The notes under the pieces: model-generated
The model's database searches: none
The model's input: the letters and a program-made list of their open reading frames with translations, nothing else
Told to the model about the DNA's origin: nothing
Shown here: positions 1 through 5,765 of the stretch, piece by piece
Layout: each line of letters starts with the position of its first letter
Position numbering within the stretch: the stretch's first letter is position 1
Made by a program: the position numbers and the translations under genes
NCBI GenBank assembly: GCA_003555185.1
Contig: PWFZ01000467.1
Span: forward strand, 1 to 6,300
Direction: 5' to 3'
Length of the DNA: 6,300 nucleotides
From: Balneolaceae bacterium
GTDB lineage: Bacteria; Bacteroidota; Rhodothermia; Balneolales; Balneolaceae

Positions 1-189
1 ATCCTGACTAAAATCGGGTCCGAGAATGTACATAATTTCATCTATATCTCGATCCAGTGTTCGGGCAAATGTCTCTACGATTCGTTCTACAATCATAGTT
101 CCCGCGACGGGCAGGAGGGGTTTTGGTGTTGTATGAGAATGGGGGCGCACTCTTGTGCCTCTTCCTGCCATTGGGATGATTAATTTCAT
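1..189 (-). CDS. NDP-sugar nucleotidyltransferase, N-terminal part (runs off left edge)
   Basis: This is the N-terminal 63 codons of a nucleotidyltransferase that joins a sugar 1-phosphate to an NTP to give an NDP-sugar and pyrophosphate. It is a cytoplasmic enzyme feeding envelope or exopolysaccharide synthesis. The translation begins MKLIIPMAGRGTRVRPHS. It shows the family's nucleotide-binding signature, the glycine/arginine loop G9-R10-G11-T12-R13 followed by P16, and then the T21-P22-K23-P24-L25-L26-P27 segment that contacts nucleotide and phosphate. The beginning with PMAGRG rather than VLAGGxGxRL makes GlgC (ADP-glucose pyrophosphorylase) less likely, so I do not tie it to the glycogen genes at the right. 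The sugar and base specificity (glucose-1-P thymidylyl-, mannose-1-P guanylyl- or another type) lies in the missing part. The ATG at 187-189 places the signature where the family has it; no Shine-Dalgarno sequence precedes it. It is divergent from the Mur ligase gene. Confidence 0.85.
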   Translation of the reverse strand, partial: MKLIIPMAGRGTRVRPHSHTTPKPLLPVAGTMIVERIVETFARTLDRDIDEIMYILGPDFSQD

Positions 190-296
190 ATCTTGAGTAA
201 TATTTTATTTGAAGTCTTTGTTTGTACCAATATAACAGATCATACCTTTACTATCGAACACTCTATATAATTAACCAAGATTAAGACGCCAGAGAT
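190..296. promoter_or_regulatory. Divergent intergenic promoter region, nucleotidyltransferase / Mur ligase
   Basis: This 107-bp AT-rich gap lies between two divergently oriented genes, so it should carry both promoters. On the plus strand, TATATAAT at 264-271 is a good -10-like element about 25 bp before the TTG start, but I see no clear -35 at 16-18 bp spacing. An alternative is TACCTTTA at 243-250, seven of eight matches to the Bacteroidota -7 consensus TAnnTTTG, with a TTTG at 221-224 (18-bp spacer, slightly short). On the minus strand, TATATTGG (complement of 227-234) resembles the same consensus, with TTCG (complement of 255-258) 20 bp upstream in the -33 position. All of these are pattern matches and no transcription start is known. 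Confidence 0.35.
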
Positions 297-1994
297 TTGA
301 ACATATTCCCCACTCTACTCAATGGAGCCATACTTTTGCTCTGTTTTATTTTTTTACGACATAGCTTTACACGGGCTATATATTTTTTACAGATGTTTCA
401 GCAGCATGGATATAAAACTCATGAGTTTCGCAGATGGGCTGTGTCCAATTTCAGCGAAAGGGTAGTTACATCAGAACATATCCTTATGAATGTTATCATA
501 CTCTGTATGATTTATTTTCTCTCCACTACGGTAACATTCGCCACCGGAGTGATTATAATGTTCAGTTTTACCGCTGTTTGGTTTGGTGATCTGTCTCGCT
601 ACAAAACCAAACAGGATAAAAAGCCCCTGGTGTTTACGTCTCGCGTAAACAGGCTAACCATAACGTTTATCATATTAATAGCCCCGCTTTACTATTTTCT
701 TTTTTCATTCTCATTTTCTGATCACCTGATCTATTTAAACCCAAATATTTATGAACCTGTTGGGAATTTTTTGACAGCCGATCCCTATTTCTTAACCTTT
801 ACGCTGGTCTTGGTGGATATTTTGATCCCATTTTTGCTCTTCCCCGCTGCATGGTTAATGAAGCCCGTTGAAAGCACTATCCAAAATGGATTCAAGCGTC
901 AGGCAAGAAAGAAAATTGCCTCTATGCCAAACCTGAAAGTTGTTGCTATTACCGGTAGCTACGGCAAAACCAGCACCAAATTCGTGATCGATTCTTTTTT
1001 GAAAGAGCGGATGCAGGTTTGTGTCACTCCGGGTAGTTATAATACTCCGATGGGTATCTGCAAGGTCATCAACAATGACCTTAAAGCCCATCACCAGGTG
1101 TTGATTTTAGAAATGGGTGCCCGCTACAAAGGCAACATTAAAGAGTTGTGCGAACTTGCCAAGCCTGATATTTCCGTCATTACCAATGTTGGTATTTCTC
1201 ACCTCGAAACATTTGGCTCCAAAGAAGCTGTGGCAAAGGAAAAATCTACCCTGGCCTATGAACTGAAACCCGGAGGATCGCTGATTTTAAATGGAGATGA
1301 TCCTGTGGTCACTCAAATGGGCTCTCACCGAAATGATATTAAACGAATATTTATCGGGGAGAGTGGGCAAATCACTGCAAGAAATGTTACAGTTGACCAG
1401 AATGGCACAAAATTCCAGATGGAATGGCTTGACGACAGCGGTAAAGTAGAGCAGTCAGAAACGATCCAAACTCAACTCTTAGGCGCTCATAATGTGCAAA
1501 ACCTGCTTTTAGGAGCGGCAGTTGCAAGAGATTTTGGCATCCGATTAAGAACAGTTTCAATCGCAGCATCAGCTTTAGAGCCGGTTGAGCATCGCTTGGA
1601 GTTAAAAAAACGCGGTGATCTTACTGTAATAAATGATGCGTTTAACTCTAATCCGGTAGGTGCCAAAAATGCTGTGGATATTTTGGCCTCTTTTGAAAGG
1701 GGGAGGCGGATCATCATCACCCCGGGGATGGTTGAACTCGGAGATATTGAAGAGCAGGAAAACTTCAAGTTCGGAGAGCATATTGGAAATGCGAATCTGG
1801 AACTCGTTATTTTGGTAGGAAAAGAAAGAACTCAGCCTATTTATGATGGAATACTTTCAGTGAAGAACGGGCGCGAAACAGATGTTAAAGTTGCTGATAG
1901 TTTATTTGAAGCGAATAAACTACTTAAAGACTTTGCCCGTCCCGGAGATGTGGTTCTTTACGAAAACGATCTGCCTGACAGCTATAATGAGTAA
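297..1994 (+). CDS. Membrane-anchored MurF-like Mur ligase family protein
   Basis: This is an ATP-dependent amide-bond ligase of the Mur fold (565 aa). Seen: residues 1-190 are mostly hydrophobic, with likely membrane helices near 7-22, 62-95, 120-140 and 165-187. The Mur central domain follows, with P-loop TGSYGKTST (219-227), EMGAR (272-276), TNVGISHLETFGS (296-308) and the GAHNVQNLL segment (396-404). The C-terminal Mur domain has EHRLE (431-435), NDAFNSNP (446-453), TPGMVELG (475-482) and a terminal ENDLPDSYNE. Known: this domain style is usually annotated as UDP-MurNAc-tripeptide:D-Ala-D-Ala ligase. Canonical MurF, however, starts with a soluble UDP-substrate-binding domain and is about 450 aa. 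Here membrane helices occupy that place, so the substrate is uncertain: a MurF paralogue, or a ligase acting on a lipid-linked or other acceptor. The TTG start at 297 is chosen because an in-frame stop lies at 282-284 and the next ATG (residue 33) would cut off the first helix. No clear ribosome binding site is seen. The gene stands alone on its strand. Confidence 0.85.
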   Translation: MNIFPTLLNGAILLLCFIFLRHSFTRAIYFLQMFQQHGYKTHEFRRWAVSNFSERVVTSEHILMNVIILCMIYFLSTTVTFATGVIIMFSFTAVWFGDLSRYKTKQDKKPLVFTSRVNRLTITFIILIAPLYYFLFSFSFSDHLIYLNPNIYEPVGNFLTADPYFLTFTLVLVDILIPFLLFPAAWLMKPVESTIQNGFKRQARKKIASMPNLKVVAITGSYGKTSTKFVIDSFLKERMQVCVTPGSYNTPMGICKVINNDLKAHHQVLILEMGARYKGNIKELCELAKPDISVITNVGISHLETFGSKEAVAKEKSTLAYELKPGGSLILNGDDPVVTQMGSHRNDIKRIFIGESGQITARNVTVDQNGTKFQMEWLDDSGKVEQSETIQTQLLGAHNVQNLLLGAAVARDFGIRLRTVSIAASALEPVEHRLELKKRGDLTVINDAFNSNPVGAKNAVDILASFERGRRIIITPGMVELGDIEEQENFKFGEHIGNANLELVILVGKERTQPIYDGILSVKNGRETDVKVADSLFEANKLLKDFARPGDVVLYENDLPDSYNE

Positions 1995-2111
1995 TGTTCA
2001 CAGCTTATCAAAAAGGTGAGAGTATGAATTTTATATACCCGAAAATCAGCGAGAACCAATACCAATAGGTTATACTTTAACTTTCAAGTCTGATCAAATT
2101 TCTTCCCTTAG

Positions 2112-2153
2112 TGTCTCGCAGAATCCCGCGGAGTTTTGCGCAGAGTTTCGCAG
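2112..2153. repeat. Tandem array of about four degenerate 10-12-bp units
   Basis: Four adjoining units can be read on the plus strand: TGTCTCGCAG (2112-2121), AATCCCGCGG (2122-2131), AGTTTTGCGCAG (2132-2143) and AGTTTCGCAG (2144-2153). They share the core (C/T)(C/G)GC(A/G)G and a pyrimidine-rich start. The block is preceded by CTTCCCTTAG, so on the minus strand it reads as CTGCG-type units running into CTAAGGGAAG. Two units contain palindromes: CCGCGG at 2126-2131 and TGCGCA at 2137-2142. The block is much more GC-rich than its surroundings. From memory, similar short unit series followed by CACTAAGG occur as dispersed intergenic sequence in Bacteroidota-like genomes; this is recollection and was not searched. 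Confidence 0.55.
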
Positions 2154-2175
2154 ATGATGCCGGGGTGGTTAAAGA

Positions 2176-2196
2176 CAGTTATTGTGATAATTACTG
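2176..2196. terminator. Weak AT-rich hairpin between convergent genes (possible bidirectional terminator)
   Basis: CAGTTATT and AATTACTG form an inverted repeat with 8-base arms (7 of 8 paired, one T-T mismatch) around a 5-base loop. On the minus strand the stem lies just 3' of the permease stop codon and is followed by TCTTTAA. On the plus strand it is followed by AATTTATT. The stem is AT-rich and the T-tracts are short, so intrinsic termination here is only a possibility. Confidence 0.2.
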
Positions 2197-2214
2197 AATT
2201 TATTACGAACTACA

Positions 2215-3441
2215 TTATTCACTCCGAACGGCATCAGCGGGCTCAACCTGAGCGGCTCTCTTCGCCGGATACCAGCTTGCAGCAAGGCATAAAATCATAC
2301 TTCCCCCTAAAATAATGGCAATATCCCATGGGTTGATAAAGATCGGGTAGGCATCGATAATAAATGCTGAAGAAAGTTTTACCAAGCCATACTCTTTTTG
2401 GGCCAGAGCCAACAGCAAACCGACAGCGCCACCGATTCCACAACCAATAAATCCGATGTAAAGACCTTGTAACTGAAATATTTTTCGGATTTTCGCCGGC
2501 GTCATTCCCATCGACAGAAGTACTCCAATGTCCTTTTTTTTCTGAATTACAATCATGGTAATGGATCCAATGATGTTCATCACAGCAACAATAATAATGA
2601 TCATCAAAATAAAGTAGGATCCCCATTTTTCGATCAACATCACATCGTACATGGGCTTTTGTATATCATACCACGTAGAGAGTAAATATTCGTCGCCTAT
2701 CATCTCCTGAAGCTCCCCCTTCACGCGTTCAGCACTATCGGTATCGTTGAGTTTTAATTCGAGTCCGGTAATTTCATTTTGCATATTAAATAAGCGCTGA
2801 GCAGCCACCATATCGATATAAATTACGTCACTATCCATAATTTGCTGCATGGAATACTGACCGCGAACCTGAAAACGGCTTACCCTCGGAGCTGTAAATT
2901 GAGTGAGAGCCCGACGCATCCCAACCGCACTGAGGACCGCTACTTCATCCCCTTCGCTCGCACCAATCCGCCTGCTCATCGATTCACTGATAACCAATCC
3001 CGGCCTGTTATTTTGCACCGACAAATCGAACACCCCCCGAGTGATACTGTTCTCCAGTTCCGTCAGCCGAATGTGTGATCCTTTTTCCACTCCGCGCACA
3101 CCAACAACTTCGTTTCGGTCACTTTCGTAAGCAAGCATTGCCTTATTTTCTATGAAAGGAGTAAGCTCTAAGACATCCGGATGGCTTTTTATTTGATCCA
3201 TTAAATCCACATCGTAACGCATACTCGTGGCTTCAGCCATCTCAATTCTAATATCCGGATCAAAAGAAAGCAAAAAACTTCTAATCACGTCATAAAAGCC
3301 ATTGAATACCGATAGCACCACTATTAAAAGTGCCGTCCCAACGGTTAATCCGGCGATACTGATCCCAGTGAGTACCGAAATCAGTGAAACCTGTTTTCCC
3401 GAAAAAAGATATCTGCGTGCAATAAACCGAACTACATTCAT
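2215..3441 (-). CDS. LolC/LolE-type ABC transporter permease (FtsX family)
   Basis: This is an inner-membrane permease subunit (408 aa) of the type that, with the LolD ATPase, releases lipoproteins from the inner membrane for transfer to LolA. Seen: the N-terminal cytoplasmic start FIARRYLFS (residues 6-14); a first membrane helix about 19-45 ending in LSVFNGF (43-49), typical of LolC/LolE; a large extracytoplasmic MacB-like domain about 50-270; then three helices near 275-299, 324-347 and 372-392. The second and third helices are joined by a charged cytoplasmic loop, KKKDIGVLLSMGMTPAKIRK (301-320), which fits the FtsX-family coupling loop. The C-terminus WYPAKRAAQVEPADAVRSE is typical of the family. 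Length agrees with LolC/LolE (about 400-415 aa). The lolD ATPase gene is not adjacent in the window. I cannot tell LolC from LolE or a single LolF-like permease, so no symbol is given. The ATG has no Shine-Dalgarno sequence. Confidence 0.88.
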   Translation of the reverse strand: MNVVRFIARRYLFSGKQVSLISVLTGISIAGLTVGTALLIVVLSVFNGFYDVIRSFLLSFDPDIRIEMAEATSMRYDVDLMDQIKSHPDVLELTPFIENKAMLAYESDRNEVVGVRGVEKGSHIRLTELENSITRGVFDLSVQNNRPGLVISESMSRRIGASEGDEVAVLSAVGMRRALTQFTAPRVSRFQVRGQYSMQQIMDSDVIYIDMVAAQRLFNMQNEITGLELKLNDTDSAERVKGELQEMIGDEYLLSTWYDIQKPMYDVMLIEKWGSYFILMIIIIVAVMNIIGSITMIVIQKKKDIGVLLSMGMTPAKIRKIFQLQGLYIGFIGCGIGGAVGLLLALAQKEYGLVKLSSAFIIDAYPIFINPWDIAIILGGSMILCLAASWYPAKRAAQVEPADAVRSE

Positions 3442-3471
3442 TCTTAGTACTTGTAATTTGTCACAGCTTTA

Positions 3472-3491
3472 AGTTCCTTTTGCAAGGAGCT
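3472..3491. repeat. Inverted repeat overlapping the putative glgB promoter
   Basis: The arms AGTTCCTT (3472-3479) and AAGGAGCT (3484-3491) are complementary at 7 of 8 positions around a TTGC spacer. The dyad covers the TTTTG that I propose as the -33 element of the glgB promoter, so an operator role is possible. No regulator is known from the window. Confidence 0.35.
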
Positions 3492-3510
3492 ATTATGTGG
3501 AATATTTTTA
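3478..3510 (+). promoter_or_regulatory. Candidate glgB-malQ promoter
   Basis: TTTTG (3478-3482) and TATTTTTA (3503-3510) are separated by 20 bp. This agrees in spacing with the Bacteroidota vegetative promoter pattern (TTTG near -33, TAnnTTTG near -7), with only the last G of the -7 element missing. The same sequence can also be read as a weak sigma-70 pair, TTGCAA (3480-3485), 17 bp, TATTTT (3503-3508). Transcription would start about 20-25 bp before the GTG of glgB. Confidence 0.35.
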
Positions 3511-3542
3511 TATTAAAACCCGGTTAACCTAATCATGGAGAT

Positions 3543-5747
3543 GTGAAAAGCCCGACTCTTAAAATCGAAGAAATTAATGCCATATCCAACGGATCACACG
3601 GAGATCTATTTTCCGTGCTTGGATTACATCAAATAAGTGTAGACGGTAAAGAGAAACTTATATTCCGAACCTTTCGACCGGATGCTCAAAAAATCACGCT
3701 ACAAATCAATAAAGGAAAGCCTATTGAATTAACGAAGGTAGGCAATACCGGTTTATTTGAACATGTTTTTTCCCGACGGAAAAACCGTTTTAAATACTCC
3801 CTGGAAATTGTTCACCACGATGGGCATGAATTCACAATAGAAGATGCTTACAGGTTTGGTTCGCTGATTTCTGATTTTGATATGCAGCTCTGGGGTGAGG
3901 GAAACCACCATCATGTATATAAATGGATGGGGGCTCACAAAAAAACTGTCGATGATGTGGAAGGAACCCATTTCGTCGTTGCTGCGCCCAATGCCACGCG
4001 GGTAAGCGTGGTGGGGTCGTTTAATAACTGGGATGGGCGTATTAATGGAATGAGAAATCACCCTGCACAGGGAATTTGGGAAATTTTTATACCTCATGTT
4101 GCCCCGGGGGATTTATACAAATATGAGATTAAAACTGCCATAAGTGATGCTCCTATTATAAAAGCAGACCCTTACGCACAATTTGCAGAACTTCGACCGG
4201 GAACAGCCTCAAAAGTGTGGGACAGCAGCTACTCCTGGAAAGATGCCGACTGGATGAAAAATCGCAGTCAGATTCAGGCTCCGGATAAACCCATTTCGGT
4301 GTATGAAATTCACGCCGGATCATGGAAGCGGAAGGTAGATGAAGACCCCGGTTTTTTAAGCTACAGAGAACTTGCCGATGATCTTATTCCGTACGTAACA
4401 GATTTGGGGTTTACCCACATCGAATTGATGCCTATTGCAGAGCACCCTTACGACCCGTCCTGGGGCTATCAAATTACAGGATATTATGCTCCTACCAGCC
4501 GGTTCGGGAATCCGGATGATTTGCGGTACTTCATCGACAAATGTCATCAGGCTAACATTGGTGTGATTTTAGATTGGGTTCCGGCTCACTTCACAAAGGA
4601 TGATCACGGACTTCGCCAGTTTGATGGCACCGCCTTATATGAACACGAAGACCCTCGAATGGGCGAACATAAAGACTGGGGTACAAATATTTTTAATTTC
4701 GGCAGAACGGAGGTCAACAACTTTTTGATCTCCAACGCTGTCTATTGGCTTGATGAATTCCACATTGACGGGCTTCGGGTGGATGCCGTTGCCTCGATGC
4801 TATACCTTGATTATTCCCGCGAAGAGGGTGAATGGATCCCAAATCAGTATGGTGGTCGCGAAAATCTGGAAGCGCTCCATTTTTTACGGCAATTTAATGA
4901 TGTTGTTCACGAGTATTATCCCGGCGCACTCACTATGGCTGAAGAATCAACATCCTGGCAGGGCGTTTCGCGCCCCACATCTTCGGGCGGCCTCGGATTT
5001 GACCTGAAATGGAATATGGGATGGATGAATGATACACTCACTTATGTCAGCAAAGACCCCATTTACAGAAGGTACCATCAGGATCAGCTGTCTTTTTCGC
5101 TGATCTATGCATTTACCGAACAATTCCTGCTGCCCTTGTCGCATGATGAGGTTGTGCACATGAAAGAGTCCCTTATCTCAAAAATGCCGGGAGATGACTG
5201 GCAAAAATTTGCGAACCTCCGACTGCTGTACACCTACATGTATGGACACCCCGGGAAAAAACTGCTTTTTATGGGATCGGAGTTTGCCCAGTGGAGTGAG
5301 TGGACAGAGGCGCATTCTATTGACTGGCACCTTCTGGAATGGGAAAATCATCAGGGCGTCAGCCATCTGGTGAAAGATTTAAATACATTGTATAAAGATG
5401 AATCTGCTATGCACGAAGTAGATTTTAATTGGGAAGGGTTTGAATGGATCGACATCAGCGATGCGGATAATTGCCTGCTTTCTTTTATAAGACGCGGAAA
5501 AGATCCTGATGATTTTTTAGTATTCATTCTTAACTTCACCCCTGCTGTTCATGAGGCTTACAAATTTGGGGTTCCGAAAGCGGGAAAGTATGATATTTTG
5601 CTCAACAGTGATTCTGCATTTTACGGCGGCAGTAATGCCGGCCCTTCTAATATAGAAGGTGTTGACGGAGCATGGCACAGTCAGCCTGCGCATGTAACCC
5701 TTTCTATACCCCCACTTGCGGGCATTGTTTTAAAACCATCAAATTAA
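3543..5747 (+). CDS. glgB: 1,4-alpha-glucan branching enzyme (GH13)
   Basis: This cytoplasmic enzyme cuts an alpha-1,4 glucan chain and re-attaches it by an alpha-1,6 bond, making glycogen branches. At 734 aa it matches E. coli GlgB (728 aa). Domains: an N-terminal domain about 1-125 with SNGSHGDLFSVLGLH (15-29); a CBM48 glycogen-binding domain about 138-230 (THFVVAAPNATRVSVVGSFN, 142-161); a GH13 barrel about 250-620; and a C-terminal beta domain about 630-734. All four GH13 motifs are present: DWVPAHF (344-350), GLRVDAVAS (410-418) with nucleophile D414, AEESTSWQGVSRP (466-478) with acid/base E467, and LSHDEVVH (532-539) with transition-state stabiliser D535. The spacings D414-E467 (53) and D414-D535 (121) equal those in E. 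coli. The GTG start at 3543 is the only start that keeps the full N-terminus. An out-of-frame ATG at 3535 and a GGAG very close to the GTG are odd. malQ follows at 18 bp, presumably co-transcribed. Confidence 0.97.
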   Translation: MKSPTLKIEEINAISNGSHGDLFSVLGLHQISVDGKEKLIFRTFRPDAQKITLQINKGKPIELTKVGNTGLFEHVFSRRKNRFKYSLEIVHHDGHEFTIEDAYRFGSLISDFDMQLWGEGNHHHVYKWMGAHKKTVDDVEGTHFVVAAPNATRVSVVGSFNNWDGRINGMRNHPAQGIWEIFIPHVAPGDLYKYEIKTAISDAPIIKADPYAQFAELRPGTASKVWDSSYSWKDADWMKNRSQIQAPDKPISVYEIHAGSWKRKVDEDPGFLSYRELADDLIPYVTDLGFTHIELMPIAEHPYDPSWGYQITGYYAPTSRFGNPDDLRYFIDKCHQANIGVILDWVPAHFTKDDHGLRQFDGTALYEHEDPRMGEHKDWGTNIFNFGRTEVNNFLISNAVYWLDEFHIDGLRVDAVASMLYLDYSREEGEWIPNQYGGRENLEALHFLRQFNDVVHEYYPGALTMAEESTSWQGVSRPTSSGGLGFDLKWNMGWMNDTLTYVSKDPIYRRYHQDQLSFSLIYAFTEQFLLPLSHDEVVHMKESLISKMPGDDWQKFANLRLLYTYMYGHPGKKLLFMGSEFAQWSEWTEAHSIDWHLLEWENHQGVSHLVKDLNTLYKDESAMHEVDFNWEGFEWIDISDADNCLLSFIRRGKDPDDFLVFILNFTPAVHEAYKFGVPKAGKYDILLNSDSAFYGGSNAGPSNIEGVDGAWHSQPAHVTLSIPPLAGIVLKPSN

Positions 5748-5765
5748 ATAATAACTACGTATTAC

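Larger units (their letters stand above)
1995..2214. other. Convergent intergenic region without a convincing gene
   Basis: This 220-bp gap lies between the 3' ends of the Mur ligase and the permease. It holds a 14-codon open frame (2024-2068) preceded by an AGGTGAG sequence, a short GC-rich periodic repeat (2112-2153) and a weak AT-rich hairpin (2176-2196). I see no strong GC stem followed by a T-run, so the terminators of the two converging genes are not obvious by eye. I see no RNA gene. Confidence 0.6.
3442..3542. promoter_or_regulatory. Divergent intergenic region, permease / glgB
   Basis: This 101-bp gap separates the divergent permease and glgB genes and must serve both. It contains an inverted repeat at 3472-3491, an AATAT-TTTT-ATATT dyad at 3501-3514 and the 8-bp palindrome GGTTAACC at 3522-3529, besides the glgB promoter candidate listed separately. 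I could not pick out a convincing promoter for the minus-strand permease. Confidence 0.45.

Noticed and set aside
1..189. Reading the left-edge gene as glgC because glycogen genes are present at the right
   Set aside because: The N-terminus MKLIIPMAGRGTRVRP differs from the GlgC start, and an unrelated ligase and permease separate it from glgB.
855..1094. Minus-strand open frame opposite the Mur ligase P-loop region
   Set aside because: It is antisense to highly conserved Mur motifs and has no recognisable features of its own.
2056..2067. CCAATA repeated twice, flanked by AACC and GGTT
   Set aside because: It is too short and of too low complexity to support a repeat or a terminator stem.
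2243..2626. Minus-strand open frame of 127 codons inside the permease gene
   Set aside because: It is a shadow of the permease gene in another frame. Its odd composition (many His, Tyr, Trp, Cys) is what is expected of an out-of-frame reading of membrane-helix codons.
2842..3130. Two overlapping plus-strand open frames opposite the permease gene
   Set aside because: They are antisense to a well-supported gene, rich in Pro/Arg/Thr, and have no domain or start signal.
3753..4097. Minus-strand open frame of 114 codons opposite glgB
   Set aside because: It lies opposite the GlgB N-terminal and CBM48 region and shows no family motif.
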